Assembly (NCBI GenBank): GCA_964347615.1
Contig: CAYFZO010000001.1
Span: 1-64,000 of the forward strand
Direction of reading: 5' to 3'
Origin: CAYFZO01 sp964347615
GTDB taxonomy: Bacteria; Pseudomonadota; Gammaproteobacteria; Poriferisulfidales; Oxydemutatoraceae
DNA: 64,000 bases
Shown: positions 8,977-17,155 of the stretch, in pieces
How positions within the stretch are numbered: position 1 is the first letter of the stretch
Layout of the letters: each line of letters starts with the position of its first letter
The notes under the pieces: model-generated
Told to the model about the DNA's origin: nothing
Databases searched by the model: none
What the model saw: only the letters and a program-made list of their open reading frames with translations
Made by a program: the position numbers and the translations under genes

Positions 8977-10070
8977 CGTCCCGTCAACGCGTCGGCCACC
9001 CGCACGGCGCCTTGTCCGTCGCAAAGCCTCGCAGCCCGAAGCGCCGCTTGCCGGTACCACGTCCGGTCGCGCGTCGCGCGCAGGAACGCGGGATTAAAAT
9101 CACGAGCAAAGTTTTCAGACAAGACAACCTCACTGACTTGTTCTTTGTGCAACGCCACTGCGTTGGGCTTTTGGTTTTCCGCCGTGACCACGGTAACCGA
9201 AGGCAGGCCCAGGCAGCAACGCTCCCAAGCGCTGACGCCGCCCGCTCCGACGCCCAAGTCGGCTCGCGCCGTCCTCTCGGCCATGTTATCAACGGCGACG
9301 GCAACCTCGATTTCGACCGGCACGGCCTCGGCTTGCCTCCTGATTTCGGCGGCGCGGGAAAAACCCGAGCCGAGAACGACGTCAATCTTCGCACCGGCGG
9401 GCAAGTCCGCCCCGACGACTTGCTCCAAAGCCTGCGCGGTCAGGTTGTCGGGATCCATCCCGCCGAAAGCAATCAAAACGCGCCGAACCTCATCGCCCTC
9501 TTGCCGGCGCTTCAGCGCCGCCGAACGACGTTCGGCGAACTCGGGACGCAGCATGGCGAACTCGGAACCCAACAGAAAACGGCAACCGGGCGGGGTCAGC
9601 CCCCGGTAATCTACGGCGCGCTTCCCGTGCACCGCGTTCAACAACACGTCGCAATCGTGGCGGCGGGAGCTCAGGTCGTCAACCACCATGACGTTCTTGA
9701 CCCGTGGGCGCAACGCCGACTCCCAGCGCCAATCCAGCGCGTAATGGTCAACCACCAGCCAATCGAAGGATTCCCTTACAACCTCACCGGTTTCCTCGGC
9801 GTCTTGCCGCCACGGAACCCCGAGCCAAGCCGCGTACGGAGACGGCGGTTCGCGCTCCGTCTCATCAGTGTCCTCGCCGGGCACCGAATCCAACGTGGTG
9901 CAAGCGTGGCGTTCACCGCGAATCAGCCCGGCGAGGTGGTTGTCGTGCGCGCGGCATACAAAATGCACCGAGGCGCCTTGCGCGCGCAACGCGTCGGCCA
10001 GCGCCAAGCAACGCATCACGTGTCCGCTGCCGATGACGCGGGAGGCGTCAACCCGGATTGCGATATTCAC
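8973..10070 (-). CDS. pseG: UDP-2,4-diacetamido-2,4,6-trideoxy-altropyranose hydrolase
   Basis: PseG removes UDP from the PseH product. The start VNIAIRVDASRVIGSGHVMR matches the family N-terminus and contains the G-S-G-H nucleotide-binding loop; further family blocks are VVDHYALD, ALIAFGGMDPDNLT-like IAFGGMDP and GAGGVSAWERCCLGLP. The frame stays open for 142 codons upstream, but the family begins at the GTG at 10070, giving 365 residues. The central region carries a longer acidic insert (EDTDETEREPPSP). About 64 bases separate it from pseF, the only sizeable gap within this operon besides that before pseB. Confidence 0.9.
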   Translation of the reverse strand: MNIAIRVDASRVIGSGHVMRCLALADALRAQGASVHFVCRAHDNHLAGLIRGERHACTTLDSVPGEDTDETEREPPSPYAAWLGVPWRQDAEETGEVVRESFDWLVVDHYALDWRWESALRPRVKNVMVVDDLSSRRHDCDVLLNAVHGKRAVDYRGLTPPGCRFLLGSEFAMLRPEFAERRSAALKRRQEGDEVRRVLIAFGGMDPDNLTAQALEQVVGADLPAGAKIDVVLGSGFSRAAEIRRQAEAVPVEIEVAVAVDNMAERTARADLGVGAGGVSAWERCCLGLPSVTVVTAENQKPNAVALHKEQVSEVVLSENFARDFNPAFLRATRDRTWYRQAALRAARLCDGQGAVRVADALTGR

Positions 10071-10134
10071 GCTGAACCCGGCGGCAATGCTGAAAGGGAT
10101 TCCATCGTCGGCGAACGACCGAGCAAGCAAGAGG

Positions 10135-10839
10135 TCAGAGCTCACCGCTCGACTGCAACGCCCGATACAGCAGTTCGGCGAATCGCCAGTCTTCGGACGT
10201 ATCAACGTCAACCGCCCGTTCGTGGGGAACGACGAAAGGCATGGAACGCGAAGAAAAGAAGACTGCGTCGTCTTCGAGCATCGCTTCCCGCCGCCCCCAA
10301 CAAAACTGCGCGGCGTCGTGGTAGGCGACGGGAAAGTCCTGGGAGTTTTTCCGGTAATGCTCGGGCCAGAACATCTTCGCCGTTCCATCGGCTTCCATTC
10401 CGAAAGCCCGAAAAATCGGAGAATCGAAAGCGACGGCGGAGAATACGAAGTCCCCGTCGAAAGATCGAAACCTTTGGCAGCCCGCCTTGAGGTCACGCGC
10501 GCGCATCAGCGGCGCCGTCGCGTAAATCATGCACACTTCCGAGGGGTGCTCGCCCTGCTTGGCCAGCTCGCGCAACGCGTGCGCGACCACGGCGGCCACG
10601 CCGGTAACGTCATCCGAAAGTTCAGGGGGACGGACAAAAGGCGTTGCCGCACCGTGGCGCCGCGCGGTCTCGGCGGTTTCCTCATCGTCGGTGGAGACGA
10701 TCACTTCGTCGAACAGGCCAGTGCTTTTCGCGGTCTCGATTGAATAAGCGATGATAGGCTTGCCGCAAAACGGACGCAGATTCTTGCGCGGGATACGTTT
10801 GCTGCCGCCGCGCGCGGGGATAATCGCGACCGTCTTCAC
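10135..10839 (-). CDS. pseF: CMP-pseudaminic acid cytidylyltransferase
   Basis: Activates pseudaminic acid with CTP to CMP-Pse, the donor for glycosyltransferases. The 234-residue cytidylyltransferase fold shows IIPARGGSKRIPRKNLRPF at 6-24, the nucleotide-binding signature shared with NeuA and KdsB, and VSTDDEE plus TAPLMRARDL further on. Its ATG overlaps the pseC stop by four bases, so the two are probably translationally coupled. NeuA-type (sialic acid) specificity is excluded only by context. Confidence 0.9.
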   Translation of the reverse strand: MKTVAIIPARGGSKRIPRKNLRPFCGKPIIAYSIETAKSTGLFDEVIVSTDDEETAETARRHGAATPFVRPPELSDDVTGVAAVVAHALRELAKQGEHPSEVCMIYATAPLMRARDLKAGCQRFRSFDGDFVFSAVAFDSPIFRAFGMEADGTAKMFWPEHYRKNSQDFPVAYHDAAQFCWGRREAMLEDDAVFFSSRSMPFVVPHERAVDVDTSEDWRFAELLYRALQSSGEL

Positions 10840-11981
10840 GCCAACGCCCTTTCCAACGCCGACACCACGGCGTCCTGCTCGCTTTCGCCCAAGTCCGGGT
10901 ACAGAGGCAGGCTGATCGCCTCGCGGTAATAAGCCTCGGCGGCGGGGAAATCCCCGTCGGCGAAACCCATCCGCCGATAGTACGGCTGGGTGTGAACCGG
11001 AATATAGTGCAGGTTGACGCCAATTCCGGCTTGGCGCAGAAAAGAAAAGACCCCGGCCCGACGCGACGCCTCGACGCGAACGATATACAAATGAAAACTG
11101 CTGCGCGCGTATGGACGTTGTCGCAAAGGCTGCACCGGAAAACCCTTGAGCAGTTCATCGTAACGCTCGGCGAGCTCGCGGCGCCGCGCGACAAACCGAC
11201 CGAGACGGCGCAGCTGACTGCGCCCCAACGCCGCCTGAATATCGGTCATGCGGTAGTTGAAGCCCAAGGCAATCTGCTGGTAATGCCACGGCCCGTCGGG
11301 GGCGCGGGTCATCTTCTCAGGCTCGCGGGTAACCCCGTGCGAACGCAACAGGTGCATCTTCTCCACGAGTTCCGACGACCGCGTCAACGCCATTCCTCCT
11401 TCGCCGGTGGTGATGATTTTCACCGGGTGAAAACTGAACACCGTAACGTCGGAATAGCGGCAAGACCCCACCGGATCGTCGAGATAATCGCCGCCGACGG
11501 CGTGGGAGGCGTCTTCGACGACGCGGCAACCGTACCGCTCGACCAGGTCACGCACGGCGCGCACGTCGCAAGACTGCCCGGCGAGATGCACCGGCACGAT
11601 GATCTTGGGCAGCCGCCCGTCCTTGTCCGCGCGCTTGAGTTTCCGTTCGAGACGTTCGACGCTCAGGTTGGCGGTATCCGGGTCCACGTCCACGAAATCC
11701 ACCCGTGCGCCGCAATGCAAGGCACAGTTGGCCGACGCCACGAAAGTAATCGGCGAAGTCCACAGCCAGTCTCCCGGCCCCAGCCCGAGCGACAGGCAGG
11801 CAAGGTGCAAAGCCGACGTCGCGCTGCTGGCGGCGCAAGCGTGAACGGCGCGGCAAAGGTCGGCCGTCTCGCGTTCGAACGCCGGCACCTGCGGCCCTTG
11901 AGTCAGAAAGTCCGACGACAGCACTTCGCGTACCGCTTCCACGTCTTCCAAGGAAACGCTGTGCCTGCCGTAAGGAATCAA
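10836..11981 (-). CDS. pseC: UDP-4-amino-4,6-dideoxy-N-acetyl-altrosamine transaminase
   Basis: PLP-dependent DegT/DnrJ/EryC1 aminotransferase of 381 residues. It opens with IPYGRHSVSLEDVEAV, has EDASHAVGG at the cofactor aspartate and the Schiff-base Lys188 in FSFHPVKIITTGEGG, the PseC signature. It aminates C4 of the PseB product with glutamate as donor. Start ATG overlaps the pseB stop by four bases. Confidence 0.92.
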   Translation of the reverse strand: MIPYGRHSVSLEDVEAVREVLSSDFLTQGPQVPAFERETADLCRAVHACAASSATSALHLACLSLGLGPGDWLWTSPITFVASANCALHCGARVDFVDVDPDTANLSVERLERKLKRADKDGRLPKIIVPVHLAGQSCDVRAVRDLVERYGCRVVEDASHAVGGDYLDDPVGSCRYSDVTVFSFHPVKIITTGEGGMALTRSSELVEKMHLLRSHGVTREPEKMTRAPDGPWHYQQIALGFNYRMTDIQAALGRSQLRRLGRFVARRRELAERYDELLKGFPVQPLRQRPYARSSFHLYIVRVEASRRAGVFSFLRQAGIGVNLHYIPVHTQPYYRRMGFADGDFPAAEAYYREAISLPLYPDLGESEQDAVVSALERALA

Positions 11982-12997
11982 TTCTCTTCTCTCAAACCGC
12001 CGGCGGTTTCATGCAAGGCGCGAATCTGCTCAACCGTCAAAAATTCGGGATTGGAACCCGAGTTGTATTCAAACCCTTGCTTGACCGCGACGCCTTCCTC
12101 CTTCAAGGCGTTGACGACGAAGTCGTTATCGTCGCGCCTGAAAAAGGTAATCGTGGGACGGATGACGTAATGGTCGTCAAACTCGAGGGTCAAGTGTGAG
12201 TCATCCGCCGGGCACATCACCTCGTGCAACTTCTCACCGGGGCGGATACCGACAATCTTGGTCGGCAACTCCGGCGCCACGGCGCGCGCCAGGTCAACGA
12301 TGCGGATCGACGGAATCTTGGGCACGAAGATCTCACCTCCGCGCATCCTCTCAAAGCACCGCAAGACGAAAGCGACGCCCTGGTCCAGCGTAATCCAAAA
12401 ACGAGTCATGCGCTCATCGGTAATCGGCAGGTAGCCGGCGCCCTCGCGTGCAAGCCGGTAAAAAAGCGGCGCCACCGAACCGCGCGAACCGACGACGTTG
12501 CCGTAACGCACGACCGAAAACCGCGTGGGATGCGTCCCCACCGTGTTGTTGGCGGCGACAAACAGCTTGTCCGACACGAGCTTGGTCGCACCGTACAAAT
12601 TCACCGGGTTGGCCGCCTTGTCGGTGGACAATGCAATGACCCGGCGAACCCCGGCCTCAACCCCCGCCTGAATGACGTTCTCCGCGCCGTGGATGTTGGT
12701 CTTGACGCATTCCATCGGGTTGTATTCCGCGGTCGGCACCTGCTTGAGCGCGGCGGCGTGCACCACCACTTCAACGCCTTCCATCGCTTGGCGCAGCCTT
12801 TGCAAATCACGCACGTCACCGACGAACCAGCGCAGGCAGGGGGCGTCAAGCCGCTGCTGCATCTCAAACTGCTTGAGCTCGTCGCGGGAAAAAACAATCA
12901 GGCGCACAGGACGGAAGCGCTCAAGCACGGTTTCGATAAACCGTCTGCCGAAAGAACCGGTCCCGCCGGTAACCAATATGCTTTTGCCCTTGAACAT
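11978..12997 (-). CDS. pseB: UDP-N-acetylglucosamine 4,6-dehydratase (inverting)
   Basis: First committed enzyme of the pseudaminic acid pathway: dehydrates UDP-GlcNAc at C4/C6 and inverts C5. The extended SDR fold has TGGTGSFG at 10-17, FSRDELKQ and HAAALKQVPTAEYNP, then the Met/Asp/Lys catalytic block LSTDKAANPVNLYGATK that replaces the classical YxxxK Ser. Length of 339 residues is normal. It begins 45 bases after the radical SAM gene and is coupled to pseC. Confidence 0.93.
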   Translation of the reverse strand: MFKGKSILVTGGTGSFGRRFIETVLERFRPVRLIVFSRDELKQFEMQQRLDAPCLRWFVGDVRDLQRLRQAMEGVEVVVHAAALKQVPTAEYNPMECVKTNIHGAENVIQAGVEAGVRRVIALSTDKAANPVNLYGATKLVSDKLFVAANNTVGTHPTRFSVVRYGNVVGSRGSVAPLFYRLAREGAGYLPITDERMTRFWITLDQGVAFVLRCFERMRGGEIFVPKIPSIRIVDLARAVAPELPTKIVGIRPGEKLHEVMCPADDSHLTLEFDDHYVIRPTITFFRRDDNDFVVNALKEEGVAVKQGFEYNSGSNPEFLTVEQIRALHETAGGLREEN

Positions 12998-13042
12998 CGT
13001 GCACTTCGTTCGCCCGTCGCGGGTGGAGAGCGATTCAAACCC

Positions 13043-14431
13043 TTACAAAAAATAATCGCGCCGGTCTTCACCGGTCTCGAGCGCCGCCAGCTTCTCCGGG
13101 TTGCGGATCAAGTCCTCGATGAACCAGTTGGCGTGGTTGTACAGACAGGTGACCTCCTTGCATTCCTCGGTGGCGTCGAACGCCTCGATCAGGCGCAGGG
13201 TATTCCTTTGCGTCCCGGCCAAGTCGTCGGCATAGGCGTGCTTGCCGCCGAGCAAGGCCTGCGGCACGTGGCGGTAGACCGGACAATTGAAGACGCCGAG
13301 CGGGCTGACGACCTGGCGGAAATACTGCATGTGGCAGTGGTGCGGCTGCTCGGTGTAGTCGCGGTAGCTGCCGTTTTCCCAAACGCGCAGGTTGGTGCTT
13401 TCAATCACCCCGAACGCGCCGTCCTCCAAGGTCTTCGCGCGGTCTATCTCGGCGCGTACTTTCTCCAGAATCCGGCGGGCACGTTCCTGTTCCTGCGTCA
13501 TCCCGACGATTTCGGCGTTGTTCAACTCGGCGCGGACCAGAAACGGCTTGTATGAGACGTAGTCGAAACGGCTGCGCTTGGCGAGTTCGGCGGCGAGGTA
13601 AATCTCGTGCACGTTCTCGATGATCTTTGCGTCGTTCGCTTCGCAGTCGTTCCAGACGATGATGAAGCTGAAGCCGATTTGGAAATCGGCGTTGAGGTCC
13701 TTGATCGGCGCAATCTGTCCGCAGATCCAGTCGAGCGTGCATTTCTTGCTGCCGGGCTTGTGCATCCGACGAAACGTTTCGTTGGCGCCCGAGTCCAACG
13801 ACAGCCTGACCCAGTCGCCCTTCTCGAGCACGTCGGCGACCGCCTTGATCTTTTTCATCGCGCTGCCGTTGGTGACGACGCCGATCTTCATGCCGCGCGC
13901 CTTGAGGTGACGCACGACGTCCTCGAATCCGGGGTAGGCGGTCGGCTCGCCGCCGCCGATGATGATGACCGACTTCATGCCTTTGTCCATCAGCAAGCTG
14001 AGCGCGTCCTTGAGCTTTTCGTGGTCGTAATTGATTTTCTTGTTCAGGATGTCCATGTCCACGCAGTGGTCACAGCGGTAGTTGCACGCGGTCGTCACGT
14101 CCAGGTTGATCGAAAGCGGCGCACGGTCGGGAACGCTCTCCAGCGCGGTTTCGAGCGGGACGCCGCGGGCGCGCCCTTCGCGCCGTGCGACCTGCCAGTT
14201 CACGTACTCCTTGAGGACGTCGATCACGCCGGGCTGCAGCAGCTTGCTCATGAAGTCGTGAATCGGCGACAGCTCGGTCTGCCTGCCGCGTCCCGGAATC
14301 GGCTGCGGTTGCACCTGCGGCGCGGGAGCAGCACGCGGCGAAGCGGTTTGCGCACGCAGGTCTATCAGCGGAGAGACCGTCATCAGAACCTCGCCGGCGT
14401 CGGAGTGAATCTTGCGCATCCGCCCGCTCAT
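13043..14431 (-). CDS. Radical SAM protein with C-terminal cysteine cluster, in pseudaminic acid operon
   Basis: The 462-residue protein has the radical SAM [4Fe-4S] motif CNYRCDHC at 116-123 (CxxxCxxC), IIGGGEPTAYP as the SAM-binding GGE motif, and LSLDSGANETF. The C-terminal quarter keeps several Cys (HHCHMQYFRQVV, FNCPVYRHV, CKEVTCLYNH), as in SPASM or twitch domains that bind extra clusters. Residues 1-100 are Pro/Gln-rich then helical and unlike the core. Substrate is unknown. Four-base overlap with the oxidoreductase upstream and 45 bases to pseB place it inside the glycan operon, so modification of a sugar or sugar precursor is the natural inference; SPASM enzymes more often act on peptides. 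Confidence 0.75.
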   Translation of the reverse strand: MSGRMRKIHSDAGEVLMTVSPLIDLRAQTASPRAAPAPQVQPQPIPGRGRQTELSPIHDFMSKLLQPGVIDVLKEYVNWQVARREGRARGVPLETALESVPDRAPLSINLDVTTACNYRCDHCVDMDILNKKINYDHEKLKDALSLLMDKGMKSVIIIGGGEPTAYPGFEDVVRHLKARGMKIGVVTNGSAMKKIKAVADVLEKGDWVRLSLDSGANETFRRMHKPGSKKCTLDWICGQIAPIKDLNADFQIGFSFIIVWNDCEANDAKIIENVHEIYLAAELAKRSRFDYVSYKPFLVRAELNNAEIVGMTQEQERARRILEKVRAEIDRAKTLEDGAFGVIESTNLRVWENGSYRDYTEQPHHCHMQYFRQVVSPLGVFNCPVYRHVPQALLGGKHAYADDLAGTQRNTLRLIEAFDATEECKEVTCLYNHANWFIEDLIRNPEKLAALETGEDRRDYFL

Positions 14432-15444
14432 CCGGCTTGCCCGCTCCGCCGCTCGCCCGCTTGCTCACCCGCTTGTTCACTTAGGCGCACCAATCGGCAC
14501 AGCTGCGTCATACCGGAAACGAGCGCGCGTTTGTTATTCGAGGATTTGCGTCGGACTGCGTTCAAGAATGCTTCGACGGACTGCTTCAGCGGGTCGTCCA
14601 TGGGGATGCACCGGTCACGGGACGCCAATGATAGCAGGTAATCGGGCATCCCGATGCGTCTTTCGACGCAATCGCCGTTAATCGAGTAGCCCGCCGGCTT
14701 GGGTTGGCCGAGGTGGCGTTTCAGCGCGAGCGTAACCCGGGTCTCGCCGTGCCCGTGGCGGTAGTCGAACCTGAGCGTCAACGCTTCACGCCCAGCGCCG
14801 TCGTAACGCGCAACGCCGTTCAGGACCTCGCCGTCCCCAAGCAAGCGGTGCAACATGCTGAGCAAGTGCGGCGCGGCGTCCACTACCATCTGCGCACCGG
14901 TGCTCTCGGGGCTGAGCCGCATCTCAAAGCGCTCGAGGTCTTGTGCCGGCGGCGGCGAGCCGGGGTACAACGCACCGAAAGCAGACAGGGTGTGCGGCCA
15001 TTGCAGGTTGACGAACAAGGTGCGGCGGCGGGCGTCGAAACGTTCGACCAGGTCCGCGGTCTTTCGCGCCGCCGCCTCGGAATCGGGACAGACGCGGTCC
15101 CGCGGCCACCACAGGGGCTTTTCGCAGAAGACGTGACAACCCGCCCCGGCGGCGGCTTGGACGGCGGCTTCAAGATACCCAAGGTGGGTCGAGTCGGGCG
15201 AAGCGACGACCAGCACGTCAACGTCTTGTTCGGCGAACATAGCTTCAACCTCGGTGTAGCCTCGCACCTTGACGCCGAGGTCGCGCTTGAGCGCGTCCGA
15301 CGCCGACGTCAAACCGTCTCGGCTGGCGCCGACGATCGCGCACACCTCGTGACCGAGCTCGATAAAGCGCGCGGCGATGAACGCGCCGATGCCTTGTCTG
15401 CGGCGACGAGCGCCGACGACCGCGATTCTGTAGAACGTCGACAT
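14428..15444 (-). CDS. Gfo/Idh/MocA-family oxidoreductase
   Basis: NAD(P)-dependent sugar oxidoreductase of 338 residues. The Rossmann start is RIAVVGARRRRQGIGAFIA, then VDVLVVASPDSTHLGYLEAA and the family hallmark CHVFCEKPLWW. The C-terminal half is the alpha/beta substrate domain. The last 20 residues are a degenerate EQAGEQAGERRSGQAG run, a short tandem expansion. The first gene of the pse operon by order; its stop overlaps the radical SAM start by four bases. Related enzymes oxidise nucleotide sugars at C3 or act on nonulosonic acid precursors, but the substrate is not known. A broken copy lies directly upstream. Confidence 0.8.
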   Translation of the reverse strand: MSTFYRIAVVGARRRRQGIGAFIAARFIELGHEVCAIVGASRDGLTSASDALKRDLGVKVRGYTEVEAMFAEQDVDVLVVASPDSTHLGYLEAAVQAAAGAGCHVFCEKPLWWPRDRVCPDSEAAARKTADLVERFDARRRTLFVNLQWPHTLSAFGALYPGSPPPAQDLERFEMRLSPESTGAQMVVDAAPHLLSMLHRLLGDGEVLNGVARYDGAGREALTLRFDYRHGHGETRVTLALKRHLGQPKPAGYSINGDCVERRIGMPDYLLSLASRDRCIPMDDPLKQSVEAFLNAVRRKSSNNKRALVSGMTQLCRLVRLSEQAGEQAGERRSGQAG

Positions 15445-15460
15445 GAGCCGTCAGCTTAAA

Positions 15461-15957
15461 CCAACTTCGCTTGCGCCGGCGGCGAGCCGGGGTACGACGC
15501 GTCGAAAGCAGACAAGGCGTGCGGCCATTGCAGGCTGACGAACAAGGCGCGGCGGCGGGACAGACGCCGTCCCGTGGCCATAACAGGGGCCACCACAGGA
15601 GCCACCGCAGGGGCTTTTCGCAGAAGACGTGACAACCCACCCTGGCGGCGGCCCGGGCAACGACTTGAGCAGCGGCTTGGGCGACGGCTTCAAGATACCC
15701 AAGGTGATTCGAGGCGAGCGAAGCGACAACCGGCACCTCAACGTCTTGTTCGGCGAACGTGGCTTCAACCTCGGTGCCGCCTCGCACCTCGACGCCGAAG
15801 CTGCGCTTGAGCGCGTCCGACACCGAACCGTTGCGGCTGGCGCCGACGATCGTGCGCGTCCCGTGGTCGGGCTAAACAAAGCGCGCGGTGATGAACGCAC
15901 CGGTGCCTTGTATGCGGCGGCGAGCACCGACGCCCGCGATTCTGTAGAATGCCGACA
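15461..15957 (-). pseudogene. Decayed partial duplicate of the Gfo/Idh oxidoreductase
   Basis: Same orientation and same order of motifs as the intact gene. SDALKRSFGVEVRGGTEVEA, EVPVVAS, NHLGYLEAVAQAAA and CHVFCEKPL are recognisable. The copy has short internal tandem insertions (after VAQAAA and around LRWLLWWPLLWPRDG), loses the stretch after VCP, and changes frame so that the PHTLSAFGALYPGSPP region is read out of frame. The C-terminal half is missing. Its start region (tctgtagaatgccgacatga) matches that of the intact gene almost base for base, so this is a tandem duplication now in decay. Confidence 0.85.
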
Positions 15958-16189
15958 TGAGCCGCCGGCTTAAACCAGCCTTGTTGGTGCCGACGACGCG
16001 CAGCCGAACTCGATATGGTCCGACGGTACGCCGGCGTCTTCAATGAGAGGCCCCAGTTGAAATCACCGCCCGAACACAAGCCCTCCGATTCGCCGGCCGC
16101 GGCGCGCCCGCGGAACCCGGGCAAAAGACGCCGCATCCGCCGGCGTCGCCCACCGAAGCACGCAACGAGACGAGGATAAGCGAGGCGGC

Positions 16190-16897
16190 ATGTTCGGCAA
16201 AAAACACACCGACCTGCCGTTCGGCCTTTACTTCTGGACACCGTTGCTGCTCGTCGCGGCGCCTTACGCTTTGCGATGGGCGTTCGGCGACGTGAGCTGG
16301 TTGAGCGGCGAACAAGGCGTCTTTGAAATCCTGACCTTCCTGCTGCTCGCAGCCGCCGTTTACTTCATCGTGCGCACACGCGCGACGGCAATCGCCCTGC
16401 ACGTTACCCGCCTGCCGGTCTGGCTTATCGTGATGTTGCTCGGCACCGTGTATTTCGCCGGCGAAGAAATCAGCTGGGGACAACACCTGTTTTTCTGGGA
16501 AACGCCGGACGCGTGGCAGAACGTAAACGACCAGCGAGAGACGAACCTGCACAACGTGCACGCGTTGTTCGACCAGCTGCCGCGCGCCTTGCTGACCCTC
16601 GCCGCGCTGATCGGCGGCATCATCGCGCCGCTTTATCTGCGGCTGCGCGGCATCGAACCGGCGGTGCGCGAAGTCGCGGGCTGGCTGTGGCCGACCATCG
16701 CGTGCACGCCGGTCAGCGTTTTCGTGCTGCTGGTGCGCCCGCTCGACCGGCTGATCCAGCCCCTTGTCGCGGGCCTGCCGGTGGACTTCCACGTCAGCAC
16801 CGGTGAAATGAAGGAATGCTTGCTCGCCCTGTTCATCCTCTTCTACGCGGCGTCGCTCTACAGGAGGCTGAAAACGTCGGCTTCAAGAACCTTCTGA
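16190..16897 (+). CDS. Multi-span membrane protein with GEEISWGQ motif, function unknown
   Basis: 235 residues with about six hydrophobic segments (near 12-28, 45-62, 75-92, 130-150, 165-182, 205-222). The loop after the third segment holds GEEISWGQHLFFWETP and NDQRETNLHN, a conserved acidic/His block that I recognise from uncharacterised bacterial membrane proteins; no function is established to my knowledge. Conserved Glu, Trp, Gln, Asn and His suggest a catalytic or ion-binding site near the membrane. Between the glycan operon and LPS core genes, a role in envelope polymer handling is possible but not shown. Confidence 0.75.
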   Translation: MFGKKHTDLPFGLYFWTPLLLVAAPYALRWAFGDVSWLSGEQGVFEILTFLLLAAAVYFIVRTRATAIALHVTRLPVWLIVMLLGTVYFAGEEISWGQHLFFWETPDAWQNVNDQRETNLHNVHALFDQLPRALLTLAALIGGIIAPLYLRLRGIEPAVREVAGWLWPTIACTPVSVFVLLVRPLDRLIQPLVAGLPVDFHVSTGEMKECLLALFILFYAASLYRRLKTSASRTF

Positions 16898-17155
16898 CTC
16901 GAGGTTCACGGCGCGACGGCACGAGGCGAACTTTGCGCGAGGTCGCCGAAACCGTCATCGTTGTTTACGGCAAACACCAAATCGAATACGTGCCTTTGTT
17001 ACGAGCCGCCGTAAGACACGTATCGGAACTTCACCGAAGCCGACCCCGGCGCGTCGCGTGCAACGGAGCACGGCAAAGACTTCATGCCGGTCGAGACCGG
17101 CAGCCCTCGTTGTCTCGAACGCCTGGACGAGCCGACGGATCGAAACGGATGCGGT

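Noticed and set aside
7804..9609. Long plus-strand open frame (601 codons) opposite the pse genes
   Set aside because: Antisense to pseI, pseH and pseG with their motifs intact; translation is Arg/Gln/Pro-rich without domains. A shadow frame of G+C-rich DNA.
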